A DNA stretch of 64,000 nt. Origin: Comamonadaceae bacterium. Lineage in GTDB: Bacteria > Pseudomonadota > Gammaproteobacteria > Burkholderiales > Burkholderiaceae_C. Under the pieces are notes generated by a model. The model was not told where the DNA came from. It saw only the letters and a list, made by a program, of their open reading frames with translations, and ran no database searches. The stretch covers positions 1 to 64,000 of the forward strand of contig JAIXUC010000001.1 of assembly GCA_027483665.1 (NCBI GenBank), read 5' to 3'. This document shows positions 33,831 through 41,805 of this stretch, piece by piece. Every line of letters begins with the position of its first letter. The stretch's first letter is position 1. The position numbers and the translations under genes are program-made.

Positions 33831-34745
33831 ATGAGCTCACCCGCACCTGCAGCCCCCGACGCCACCCCTGGCAACACCCCCGCCGCTACCCGCAAGAAGC
33901 GCAACTTGCAGGACATCCGCGCGTCCAAGCGCAGCGGCGAGAAGATGGTCTATATGTCGGTGCCCGACTACACCTCGGCCAGGTGGGCCGAGATGGCCGG
34001 TGTCGACGTGGCGGTGGTGGGCGACAGCCTGGCGATGATCGCCCACGGCCACAGCAGCACGATCCCGGCGACCATGGACATGATGGTCATGCATGCCGCC
34101 AGCGTGCGCCGCGGCGCCCCCAACACCTTCACGCTGGGCTGCATGCCCTACCAAAGCTACCACTCGGTGGATCTGGCGCTGCGCAACGCCACACGCTTCA
34201 TGCAGGATGGCGGCACCGACGCCGTCAAGCCGCAGGGCGGCAAGTCGCAGGCGCATGTGCTCAAGGCGCTGGTCGACGCCGGCATCCCAACGGCCTCGCA
34301 CATCGGCATGACGCCGCACACGGTGGCCGTGTTCGGTGGCTTCCGCATCCAGGGCCGCACGGCAGAGACCGCCATGAAGATCCTGGAAGACGCCTTTGCG
34401 ATACAGGACGCCGGCTGCTTCATGCTGGAGTTCGAAGCCGTGCCCGCGAAGATGGCCACGGTGATCTCACAGCAGCTGGAAATTCCCACCATCGGCATCG
34501 GCGCCGGCGTCGGCACGGACGGCCAGATCCTGCTGTGCCACGACCTGCTGGGCGTGTTCACCGACTTCAAGCCGAAGTTCACCAAACGCTTTGCCAACCT
34601 GACGGAAGTGGCCGTGCAGGGCATCACGCAGTACATCAGCGAAGTCAAGAGCGGCAGCTTCCCCGACGACGACCACAGCTACGGAGTCGACGATGCCGAG
34701 TACGAGAAGTTCTTGATGCTCGTCGACAAGCGCAGGCACGTGTGA
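33831..34745 (+). CDS. PanB-like (ketopantoate hydroxymethyltransferase family) protein with altered metal ligands
   Basis: A 304-residue TIM-barrel protein that aligns by eye with PanB over its full length. Conserved parts include AVVGDSLAM (first metal Asp), RRGAPN, HIGMTPHTV, GGFRIQGR, the catalytic Glu in MLEFEAVP, and PTIGIGAG. Two of three Mg ligands differ from E. coli PanB: the Asp of ADLPF is Cys (GCMPY), and the Glu of KIEGG is Gln (KPQGG). Pantothenate synthesis is therefore doubtful and no panC is adjacent. ATG 33831 has AAGG upstream. The GntR gene overlaps its stop. Confidence 0.85.
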   Translation: MSSPAPAAPDATPGNTPAATRKKRNLQDIRASKRSGEKMVYMSVPDYTSARWAEMAGVDVAVVGDSLAMIAHGHSSTIPATMDMMVMHAASVRRGAPNTFTLGCMPYQSYHSVDLALRNATRFMQDGGTDAVKPQGGKSQAHVLKALVDAGIPTASHIGMTPHTVAVFGGFRIQGRTAETAMKILEDAFAIQDAGCFMLEFEAVPAKMATVISQQLEIPTIGIGAGVGTDGQILLCHDLLGVFTDFKPKFTKRFANLTEVAVQGITQYISEVKSGSFPDDDHSYGVDDAEYEKFLMLVDKRRHV

Positions 34746-35398
34746 GGCCCCAGTCAGCGCCCACCGCCAGCCTGACGGAGCGCGCCTACGCCAGCATTGA
34801 AGAGTTGATCGTCACGCTGCAGCTGGAGCCTGGCAGTGCGCTGTCGGAACCCGAGCTCTCGGCGCTGCTGGGCATCGGGCGCACCCCCGTGCGCGAGGCG
34901 CTGCAGCGGCTGGCGCGTGAGCGGCTGGTAACGATCTTGCCGCGGCGCGGCATCGTGGTGTCGGAGATCAATGTGGCGAGCCAGTTGCGGCTGCTGGAGG
35001 TGCGCCGCGAACTCGAACGGCTGATCGCCCGCAGCGCGGCACGCCGTGCCACGGATGTCGAACGCATTCGCTTCGTTGACATCGCCGCCAGCTTCGAAGC
35101 CTTGGCCGCTGCCGACGACGGCATGGGCTTCATGCGCACCGACCGCGACTTCAACGTGTTGTGCTCCACAGCCGCGCACAACGAATTTGCGGCTGGGGCA
35201 ATGGCGCTGATGCACGGGCTGTCGCGCCGCTTCTGGTACCTGCACCACCGTGCTTCGGCCAACATGCCGCGCACGGCCAAGCTGCACGCGGCCATCGCCC
35301 GTGCCATCGCCGCGGGCGATGAGGCCCTGGCTGCCAGCGCCAGCGACAAGCTGCTGGATGCCATCGAACGTTTCACCCGCAACACGCTGTCGGGCTGA
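34742..35398 (+). CDS. GntR-family (FCD) transcriptional regulator
   Basis: A 218-residue regulator: winged HTH (about 10-70: LSEPELSALLGIGRTPVREA, LQRLARERLVTILPRRGIVV) followed by an all-helical FCD effector domain with its usual Arg/Asp/His positions (TDRDFNVLCSTAAHNEF). The GTG at 34742 overlaps the stop of the PanB-like gene, so the two are coupled; the longer open frame upstream is a shadow of that gene. It likely controls this metabolic cluster in response to a carboxylic acid-type effector; the effector is unknown. Confidence 0.87.
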   Translation: MRPQSAPTASLTERAYASIEELIVTLQLEPGSALSEPELSALLGIGRTPVREALQRLARERLVTILPRRGIVVSEINVASQLRLLEVRRELERLIARSAARRATDVERIRFVDIAASFEALAAADDGMGFMRTDRDFNVLCSTAAHNEFAAGAMALMHGLSRRFWYLHHRASANMPRTAKLHAAIARAIAAGDEALAASASDKLLDAIERFTRNTLSG

Positions 35399-35416
35399 AG
35401 GACCGAGGCCACCACG

Positions 35417-36319
35417 ATGCCATCCGACCCGACACCTCTGCAGGTCGCCAAGGCTCTGCTGTTCCAGCAAATGCATCGCGGGCCGGGCATCCTGGTCATT
35501 GCCAACGCCTGGGACGCAGCCAGCGCACGCATGTTCGAGGACGCGGGTGTGCCGGCCATCGGCACCAGCAGTGCCGGCGTGGCGTTCAGCCACGGGCACC
35601 GCGACGACACCTTGATTCCGCGCGGCGTTCTGCTGACAGCGACGGCGGAGATGGCGGCCGCCGTGCGCGTGCCTGTGACGGCCGATATCCTGAACGGCCT
35701 GGGCGCCACGCCCGACGAGGTGGCAGCTACGGTGCGCGATGTCATCGCACTGGGTGCCGTCGGCGTCAACATCGAAGACGGCACGGACAGCGGCACATTG
35801 GCCGACATCGGCCTGCAAGTAGAGAAGATCGCTGCCGCTGCCGAATCCGCTCGGCAGGCCGGCGTCGATATCGTTATCAATGCCCGCACCGATGCCAGCT
35901 GGCTGAGGCTGGGAGACCCGGCCAGCTGCCTGCGCACCAGCATCGAACGCGCCCGGCGCTATCGGCAGGCAGGGGCGCACTGCCTGTTCGTTCCCGGCGT
36001 TGTCGATGCCCCGTCGATCACCACACTGGTCGCCGCCATCGACGGACCTCTGAACATCCTGGCAGGCGCTGGCTGCCCCAACGTCGCTGCGCTGCAGGCA
36101 CTGGGGGTGCGACGGCTCAGCCTGGGCTCGGGCCCGATGCGCGCTGCCATGCTGTTGACACGGCGCATCGCGCGTGACCTGCTCGACCACGGCAGCACCC
36201 TGCTGTGCCAAGAGCAGGCGCTGCCATATGCCGAGGCCAACGCGCTGTTCGGCAGCGTCGGCACTCACGCCGCTGGTCATGCCGGTGGTCATGCCGGTGG
36301 TCGCGCAGGCGGAGGCTGA
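35417..36319 (+). CDS. Isocitrate lyase / PEP mutase superfamily protein
   Basis: A 300-residue protein. Recognisable family parts are ANAWDAASARMFEDAGVPAI, TSSAGVAFSHGHRDD, VPVTADILNGLG, GVNIEDG and NARTDA. Members cleave or rearrange C-C or C-P bonds in small carboxylates. The common ADLENGFG-type metal motif reads ADILNGLG here, with Leu for the second acidic residue; NIED is kept. Specificity cannot be read. The C-terminus ends in Gly/His/Ala repeats (GGHAGGRAGGG). It lies 18 bases after the GntR gene, third in the PanB-like/GntR/ICL-like unit. Confidence 0.83.
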   Translation: MPSDPTPLQVAKALLFQQMHRGPGILVIANAWDAASARMFEDAGVPAIGTSSAGVAFSHGHRDDTLIPRGVLLTATAEMAAAVRVPVTADILNGLGATPDEVAATVRDVIALGAVGVNIEDGTDSGTLADIGLQVEKIAAAAESARQAGVDIVINARTDASWLRLGDPASCLRTSIERARRYRQAGAHCLFVPGVVDAPSITTLVAAIDGPLNILAGAGCPNVAALQALGVRRLSLGSGPMRAAMLLTRRIARDLLDHGSTLLCQEQALPYAEANALFGSVGTHAAGHAGGHAGGRAGGG

Positions 36320-36601
36320 TGCAACGGCGCGCCACGCTAGCCGTGCGTGATGTAGACAGGCCAGCTCTGCAGCTGCGCTGCTCGCAAACAGCGAGCATTT
36401 CAGGCCAGCGCGACGGGGTTCGACGGCTCGGGCTGTCATCGCCCGGGACTCTTCTGTGCCCCGTTAGACCGGCAGCTACCGAGGCCCACCAAATGGCGCT
36501 GTCGACCCTGAGCGGACCTCCATTGGCTTTAGCAGCAGACACTCGAAGGCTGTCTTGCGATGCCATCATGTCGAGCTGTTAGATCTTCAGTTGATCGCGA
36601 T

Positions 36602-37501
36602 ATGCCTACTCGACCCGCCATCGATCTCAAAAGCGAACTGCCGTTCGCGCAGGCTGGCGGCAGCAAACCGCTGCCCGTGCTGGCGCACGCCCGAATCGAG
36701 GCGACCAGCAAGACCTACGGCTGGGACGGCCTGTACGTCGAGGTTGGCGAGAACCAGGGCTGGCAGGTTCGTGATTTGGTGCCGGTAGGGCACTACATCG
36801 CTATCAATCGGCTTGCGACTGATTTCCACTTTGAAGCCCTCCAAGGTGATCGCTGGGTGCGCCAGATCATGCCCCCCGGCAGTTTGTGGATCCAGCCTGC
36901 AGGCCAGGCATTCAGCTTCAATGTGACCGAGCGGGCGCAATGGTGTGGCGCCATCGTTCAACCCTCCAAGCTCAAAGCATTGCTCGGTTCGGACTCTGCT
37001 GTGGAGCCGGTCATCGGTCTCTTGGACGAGACGCTCGGCCCTGCCATGCTGGGTTTGTGCGCCGAAGTGCTGCGCGGCGGCTCCTCGGGGCGCCGTTTCG
37101 CTGAGGGCATGCTGACTGTCATCGGCACACAGCTCATGCGGCTTTTTGGTGAGGCGCAGCTTGCTCCCAAAGGCGGTCTCACCGGCCGGCAACGCCGCAT
37201 CGTCACCGACCATGTCGACGCGCACCTAGACCAAACGATCCAAGTGTCGGATCTGGCCCGTTTGGTCGGGCTAAGCGACGCCCACTTCGCCCGCGCCTTC
37301 AAGCAGACGGTTGGCATGGCGCCGCACCGCTTCGTCGTGGAGCGACGGCTGGAGCGAGGCAAGCGCATGCTGGCCGACACCGAAGATTCGATCGCGCTGA
37401 TTGCAAGCGCTTGCGGCTTTGCCGACCAGGCGCACTTTTCTCGCGCCTTCTCGCAGACCTTCGGGCTTTCGCCTTCAGCGCTGCGCAAGTCTTTCGGCTA
37501 A
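36602..37501 (+). CDS. AraC-family transcriptional regulator
   Basis: A 299-residue protein with a variable N-terminal sensor half and a C-terminal AraC double HTH (about 195-295: VSDLARLVGLSDAHFARAFK, FVVERRLERGKRMLADTEDS, then CGFADQAHFSRAFSQTFGLS). The ATG at 36602 is preferred; an in-frame ATG at 36560 exists, and neither has a good ribosome binding site. It is followed by a secreted hydrolase gene on the same strand, a plausible target. The 282 bases before it hold no gene I can support. Confidence 0.9.
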   Translation: MPTRPAIDLKSELPFAQAGGSKPLPVLAHARIEATSKTYGWDGLYVEVGENQGWQVRDLVPVGHYIAINRLATDFHFEALQGDRWVRQIMPPGSLWIQPAGQAFSFNVTERAQWCGAIVQPSKLKALLGSDSAVEPVIGLLDETLGPAMLGLCAEVLRGGSSGRRFAEGMLTVIGTQLMRLFGEAQLAPKGGLTGRQRRIVTDHVDAHLDQTIQVSDLARLVGLSDAHFARAFKQTVGMAPHRFVVERRLERGKRMLADTEDSIALIASACGFADQAHFSRAFSQTFGLSPSALRKSFG

Positions 37502-37713
37502 GCGCCACAGGCCCTGTCCTGGCTCTGGGTTCAAGCCCTCAGCCGGGGCTGCAGCGACCCCTTTCGTAACCGCAGGAATCGACAAACGCGCGGGCTTCAT
37601 ACAAGCCCAGACGGGACCGGATTCGAACAATGCACCCCATCGACAGCAAGCACCCGCAGCAGTCGACCCAGGTGTCCAACGTTCATTCATCCAACCTTCT
37701 TCAGGAGTTCATC

Positions 37714-38748
37714 ATGACCCGTATTTTTCAAGCCCTGTCACGCATTACCGCTGCCGCTGCCGTCGTGACTGGCAGCCTCGCTGGCCTTTCCGCCCACGCC
37801 ACGACTCAGCCAGCAGACGTGCGCGTCGAGAAGGTCAGCTTCACCTCCGGCGGTCAGACGCTCAAGGGCCATCTGTACATCCCGGCCGGTGTCAGCCGCG
37901 CCAACCCCGGCAAGGCAGCCGTGGTGACGGGCGCCTGGATGACGATCAAGGAACAGATGCCCGGCCGCTACGCGCAGGAGCTGGCGCAGCGCGGCATCGT
38001 GGCGCTGGCCTTCGACTTCCGCGGCTGGGGCGAATCCGGCGGACAGCTGCGCGCCATGGAAGACCCGAAGACCAAGACCGAAGACATCCGCGCTGCGGTG
38101 GCCTTCTTGGCCACACGCTCAGAGGTCAATCCGCAAGCCATCTCGGGCCTCGGAATCTGCGCCAGTGCCGGCTACATGGCCGAAGCAGCAGCCACAACGC
38201 CGGCGCTGAAGTCGGTGGCCCTTGTGGCACCTTGGCTGCACGACCGCACGATCGTCAACGCCGTCTACGGCGGTGAAGCGTCGGTGCAGTCACTGATCGA
38301 CGTCGCACGCAAGGCACAGGCCGACTTCAAGGCAACAGGCAAGCAGACCCTGGTGCCAGCAGCCAGCAGCACCGACAAGAGCGCGGTGATGTTCAACGTG
38401 CCCTACTACACAGAGCGCGACCGCGGCTTGATCCCGCAGTGGGAGAACCAGTTCAATGTGGGTTCTTGGGAAGCCTGGCTGAAGTTCGATGCCATGCCTG
38501 CTGCACCGAAGCTCAAGGCACCGCTTCTGATCGTGCACAGCGAGGCGGCTGCCATCCCGCAAGGCGCCAAGCAGTTCTACGCCTCTGTAGCTGCACCAAA
38601 GCAGCAGCTGTGGTTGGACAACGTGGGGCAGTTCGACTTTTACGACCGCGCACCGGCCGTGACGCGAGCCGCAGACGCTGTGGCACAGCACTTTCAAGTG
38701 AGCCTGCCCTTGGCTGGCCAAACCCGCTCGCAAGGCTCGCCGCGTTGA
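37714..38748 (+). CDS. Secreted alpha/beta hydrolase
   Basis: A 344-residue protein with a signal peptide (ending GLSAHA) and an alpha/beta hydrolase fold: HLYIPAG, DFRGWGESGG, and a nucleophile elbow GLGICASAGYM that places Cys149 where most family members have Ser, as in dienelactone hydrolase. Near the C-terminus is NVGQFDFYD, a motif seen in related secreted hydrolases. The substrate is unknown. ATG 37714 has AGGAG six bases upstream, better than the in-frame 37630. The NTF2-like gene follows after 59 bases. Confidence 0.85.
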   Translation: MTRIFQALSRITAAAAVVTGSLAGLSAHATTQPADVRVEKVSFTSGGQTLKGHLYIPAGVSRANPGKAAVVTGAWMTIKEQMPGRYAQELAQRGIVALAFDFRGWGESGGQLRAMEDPKTKTEDIRAAVAFLATRSEVNPQAISGLGICASAGYMAEAAATTPALKSVALVAPWLHDRTIVNAVYGGEASVQSLIDVARKAQADFKATGKQTLVPAASSTDKSAVMFNVPYYTERDRGLIPQWENQFNVGSWEAWLKFDAMPAAPKLKAPLLIVHSEAAAIPQGAKQFYASVAAPKQQLWLDNVGQFDFYDRAPAVTRAADAVAQHFQVSLPLAGQTRSQGSPR

Positions 38749-38807
38749 AGCGCGCCTTGCCGCCAGCTGTCTCTACACCCACCATCGTGTCAGTCAGGAG
38801 AAATGTC

Positions 38808-39353
38808 ATGTCCAAATCCCTCTTCGCCACCGCCGCACTCGTTTTCGCGACAACCGCCAGTGCGCAAACCACCGCCCCGCTCGCCCCCACGGGCGAGCCC
38901 GAGGCGGCCAGAGTCATCAGCGTGGTCTCGTCGATCCCCCTCGCCGTTGACCTGGCCAACTACGCGCTCGCCGAGAAAGCCTTTGCCCCCAAGATCGTCA
39001 TCGACTACACCAGCTTGTGGGGCGGCACTCCGAACACGATGACCCCGGCCGAGTTGATGGCCGCGTGGCGAGGCATCGTTCCAGGCTTTGATGCCACGTG
39101 GCACGAACTGAGCGACGTGCGTGCTCAGGTCACTGGCCAGTCGGCGAGCGCTACTGCCGCTGTCGACGGTCGTCACTGGCTCGGCAATGGCCTGTGGCGG
39201 CCGATCGGTACCTATGAGTGGGAACTTGAGAAACTCAACGGACAGTGGAAGGTCACGCGCATGGTCTTCAAGATGTCCCGCGAAGTAGGCGACCGCGGCT
39301 TGACTTCACAAGCAATGGAACGTGCCAAGGCAACACAAGCAATCAAGCAATAG
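38808..39353 (+). CDS. Secreted nuclear transport factor 2 / SnoaL-like protein
   Basis: A 181-residue protein with a cleavable signal peptide (MSKSLFATAALVFATTASAQ) and an NTF2-like cone fold suggested by the Asp/Tyr pattern (FAPKIVIDYTSLWGGTP), the central RAQVTGQSASATAAVDGRHW and the closing EKLNGQWKVTRMVFKMSREV. NTF2-like proteins range from isomerases to ligand binders; no catalytic set could be assigned. AGGAG lies seven bases before the ATG at 38808. Probably cotranscribed with the upstream hydrolase. Confidence 0.75.
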   Translation: MSKSLFATAALVFATTASAQTTAPLAPTGEPEAARVISVVSSIPLAVDLANYALAEKAFAPKIVIDYTSLWGGTPNTMTPAELMAAWRGIVPGFDATWHELSDVRAQVTGQSASATAAVDGRHWLGNGLWRPIGTYEWELEKLNGQWKVTRMVFKMSREVGDRGLTSQAMERAKATQAIKQ

Positions 39354-39727
39354 TGCTTCGGCTGTTGGTGCGGCAGCTCGGTCGCCGGCTTTTGCGCACG
39401 GCACCGACTGTCCGCTCATGGCCGGGACTAGTCGTTCGCGTTCGAAACCGACAGCGGCCACTCGGTCTGCCGCGGGTTGAATGACCTGGCCTCGAAACGC
39501 TGTCTTCACCCTTCCGACCCACTGCGCAATCTCGGAACCAGAGCTGTAAAGCCTGTGAGCGGTCAAGCTGCAGCCGGGCTGCTGCCGGTGGATGGGTAGG
39601 GCAGCGGGTCGAACCTTCTGCCTGAGAATCCGCCGGATGAACGGCACGACTCGCCGATCGACCCTGGTCAGGCGCTAAGCGGCGGCCGGGCTGAGTCGCT
39701 TTGTGCACCACCCCGAGGGGGCTGTTG
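39354..39727. other. Intergenic stretch without a supported gene
   Basis: About 370 bases between the NTF2-like gene and the second AraC gene. Short open frames exist on both strands but show no protein-like pattern, start signal or recognisable domain. No terminator or clear promoter was found. A GGGG run lies just before the AraC start at 39728. Confidence 0.4.
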
Positions 39728-40510
39728 ATGTCTACCCGTTACGCTCCCGTTATCGACGGCTTCTCCCAGCGCAGTGCCGCCGTGCGCTATGGCGAGCGGT
39801 CGCCGCCGCAGGACTTGGCTGACGTGGTGCACGTGTTCTGGGAGTTGCGCACGCTGCAGCCGTTGCCGGCCGACTTCCTGTATCACGCGGTGCCCGACGC
39901 GTGCGTCAACCTGCTGTTCAACCAACTCGAGAACGAGGTAGCCGGGGTCACGTCCCTGCAAACCGTGGCCACCACGCTCAACCTCGGCACCGCCTTCCAC
40001 TATGTTGGCGTGCAGTTCTATCCCGGCGTGTGGCAGGGCGATCGCGACGAAATTCAGGACCGCTATGTGGGTGCTGCCTACCACGGAGCACTGCCGCTGG
40101 TGCCCACCAATCGGCAGCTGGCAGGGCTCGCCTTCGAGGAGATGGCGCCAATCCTGGCTGGGCTCGTGCGTTGGTGCACAGCGCACGGCCATGTGCGGGC
40201 CAATCCACTGACAGCGTCCATCCTGGCGCGGCTGGATGCGATTCGTTCGGTGGCCGACATGGCGGCTTTGGCAGGCTTGTCGACACGGCAACTGCAGCGC
40301 ACCTTGCGCCAACTCACTGGCTTCGCACCGCACGACCTGCTCAAGATGCTGCGGTTGCAGCAATCCTTCCGCCGACACCACCTGGATTTGTACGCCGACC
40401 AAGCGCACTTCACCCATGCCTTCCGACAGGCCGTCGGCTTCACGCCAGGGCAATACCGCAAGGCGTTCGGTGTCCGATTTCCACAAGACAGCGCCGAAGG
40501 CGATGACTAA
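39728..40510 (+). CDS. AraC-family regulator with DUF6597-type N-terminus
   Basis: A 260-residue protein. The N-terminal half (DLADVVHVFWELRTLQPLPA, DACVNLLFNQ, TLNLGTAFHYVGVQFYPGV) resembles the DUF6597 sensor region of a group of AraC regulators. The C-terminal half has AraC helices (MAALAGLSTRQLQRTLRQLT, ADQAHFTHAFRQAVGFTPGQ). ATG 39728 follows GGGGGCTGTTG; the in-frame ATG at 39701 is less likely. The VOC gene starts 32 bases downstream and is the likely partner. Confidence 0.87.
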   Translation: MSTRYAPVIDGFSQRSAAVRYGERSPPQDLADVVHVFWELRTLQPLPADFLYHAVPDACVNLLFNQLENEVAGVTSLQTVATTLNLGTAFHYVGVQFYPGVWQGDRDEIQDRYVGAAYHGALPLVPTNRQLAGLAFEEMAPILAGLVRWCTAHGHVRANPLTASILARLDAIRSVADMAALAGLSTRQLQRTLRQLTGFAPHDLLKMLRLQQSFRRHHLDLYADQAHFTHAFRQAVGFTPGQYRKAFGVRFPQDSAEGDD

Positions 40511-40542
40511 TCTGCGGCTCTCGTTTTACTCAGGAGCTCGCA

Positions 40543-40923
40543 ATGCAAACGCCCAACGCCATCGGCTGGTTCGATCTGTACGTCCATGACATGGCCCGCG
40601 CCACCGCCTTCTACGAGACGGTGTTCCAGCGGCGGCTGGAGCCAATCGGTGACCCGACCGGGGAGACGCTCATGCACAGCTTTCCCGCCAACATGGGGGC
40701 CTACGGTGCCGGTGGCGCGCTGGTGCGTTCGCCCCACGGACGACCAGGCCCTGGGGGCACCCTGGTCTACTTCAGCGTGGACGACTGCGCCGTGGAAGCA
40801 GAACGCGTCGCGGCGGCTGGCGGAAGCCTGGTGCGCCCCAAGTTCTCGATTGGCGAGTTCGGCTGGGTCGCCCTGTGCGCCGACACCGAGGGCAACCTGT
40901 TCGGACTGAGCTCCATGCGCTGA
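40543..40923 (+). CDS. VOC (glyoxalase/bleomycin-resistance) superfamily protein
   Basis: A 126-residue VOC protein with the paired beta-alpha-beta-beta-beta modules: IGWFDLYVHDMARATAFYET, LVYFSVDDCAVEAERVAAAG and WVALCADTEGNLFGLSSM. Proteins of this size are usually metal-dependent lyases, isomerases or binding proteins; the function here is unknown. CAGGAG lies seven bases before the ATG. Downstream of the AraC gene on the same strand. Confidence 0.87.
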   Translation: MQTPNAIGWFDLYVHDMARATAFYETVFQRRLEPIGDPTGETLMHSFPANMGAYGAGGALVRSPHGRPGPGGTLVYFSVDDCAVEAERVAAAGGSLVRPKFSIGEFGWVALCADTEGNLFGLSSMR

Positions 40924-40950
40924 GGCACGCCGGGCTAACCCAACACGTCT

Positions 40951-40980
40951 GCTGCACGCTTCCTTGCAGCGTTCTTTATT
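40951..40980 (+). terminator. Weak terminator candidate after the VOC gene
   Basis: GCTGCA (40951-40956) pairs with TGCAGC (40965-40970) and is followed by GTTCTTTATT. The stem is short and the T-run broken, so this is only a weak candidate. It lies between the convergent VOC and HigA genes. Confidence 0.35.
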
Positions 40981-41034
40981 GAGGGTCCGCGCCTGGCCGC
41001 CTGCAGGCACTCGAGGGGCACCTGCTGGCGTGGC

Positions 41035-41340
41035 TCAGGCGGCCAGAGAAAACGGCCGAATCTCTTTGGCGATGGCTTTACCGTTTTCGATCTCTGCCAC
41101 TCGCAACTCGTAGGCTGCCTGAAGGTTCAACCAGCCCTTGGCCTCGCTGCCGAAGTAGCGCTCCAGGCGCAGGGCCGTATCAGCCGACACGCCGCGCTCG
41201 CCCTTGGTGATCTCGCTGAGGCGCGAGTAAGGCACATGCAGGGCGATGGCCACAGCGCGCACGCTTACGCCCATGGGCAAGATGCAATCCTCCAGCAGGA
41301 TCTCACCCGGATGGATAGGACGCATTCCGTTCTTGAACAT
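41035..41340 (-). CDS. higA: HigA-family antitoxin
   Basis: A 101-residue XRE-type DNA-binding protein of the HigA group: MRPIHPGEILLEDCILPMGV, the HTH around LHVPYSRLSEITKGERGVS, then RLERYFGSEAKGWLNLQAAY. HigA neutralises HigB and represses the operon. It lies 47 bases after the HigB-like gene, so the order is toxin first, as usual for higBA. GGAG is seven bases before the ATG. Confidence 0.9.
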   Translation of the reverse strand: MFKNGMRPIHPGEILLEDCILPMGVSVRAVAIALHVPYSRLSEITKGERGVSADTALRLERYFGSEAKGWLNLQAAYELRVAEIENGKAIAKEIRPFSLAA

Positions 41341-41387
41341 AGTGCACTCCGTTTGTGTTCAGGATTTCAATGTCAGTCGAGCCTGGG

Positions 41388-41657
41388 TCAGTGTGGGTCT
41401 TCGATGATCACGTCATAGGGACCGCTCTCACCCCACTTGAAGGTCAGCCGCCACTGGTCGTTGATTCGGACATGCCAGGCACCGTCGTATTCCTTGAGGT
41501 CGTTGCCTGGCGGCGACTTCATGAAGTTCATCGAGGGCGCCGCGTCGAGCTGAGCCAGTTTGCGCTCAGCCACGCTCTTGATGTTGACGAAGCGGCGACA
41601 CCTGCCTGTTGTGAACAGGCCCTGCTTTTCTGGGCAGGCGAACGACTGGATCGACAT
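41388..41657 (-). CDS. higB: HigB/RelE-family mRNA interferase toxin
   Basis: An 89-residue RelE-fold protein: MSIQSFACPEKQGLFTTGRC, RKLAQLDAA, NDLKEYDGAWHVRINDQWRL and FKWGESGPYDVIIEDPH. HigB toxins cleave mRNA at the ribosome. Length and the C-terminal Arg/Trp-rich strand fit an intact toxin. ATG 41657 is preferred over an in-frame TTG at 41693. First gene of the pair. It flanks the 33-41 kb accessory block, where such modules are common. Confidence 0.9.
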   Translation of the reverse strand: MSIQSFACPEKQGLFTTGRCRRFVNIKSVAERKLAQLDAAPSMNFMKSPPGNDLKEYDGAWHVRINDQWRLTFKWGESGPYDVIIEDPH

Positions 41658-41805
41658 AGACGTCAGCCCACCTTTTAACTGGTGAACGGTCAATCTTTCG
41701 AAAATGAAGGCTTAGCGTGAAAACGTGGGGCTGGCCTTGCTCAGCACACTGCGCTGCACCGGCTGTTCGGCAACAGCAGTTTGTGGCTGCTTGCCGGCAC
41801 CCGAG

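Noticed and set aside
39306-39647. 114-codon minus-strand ORF in the 39.4-39.7 kb gap
   Set aside because: No start signal or domain, and it overlaps the end of the NTF2-like gene.
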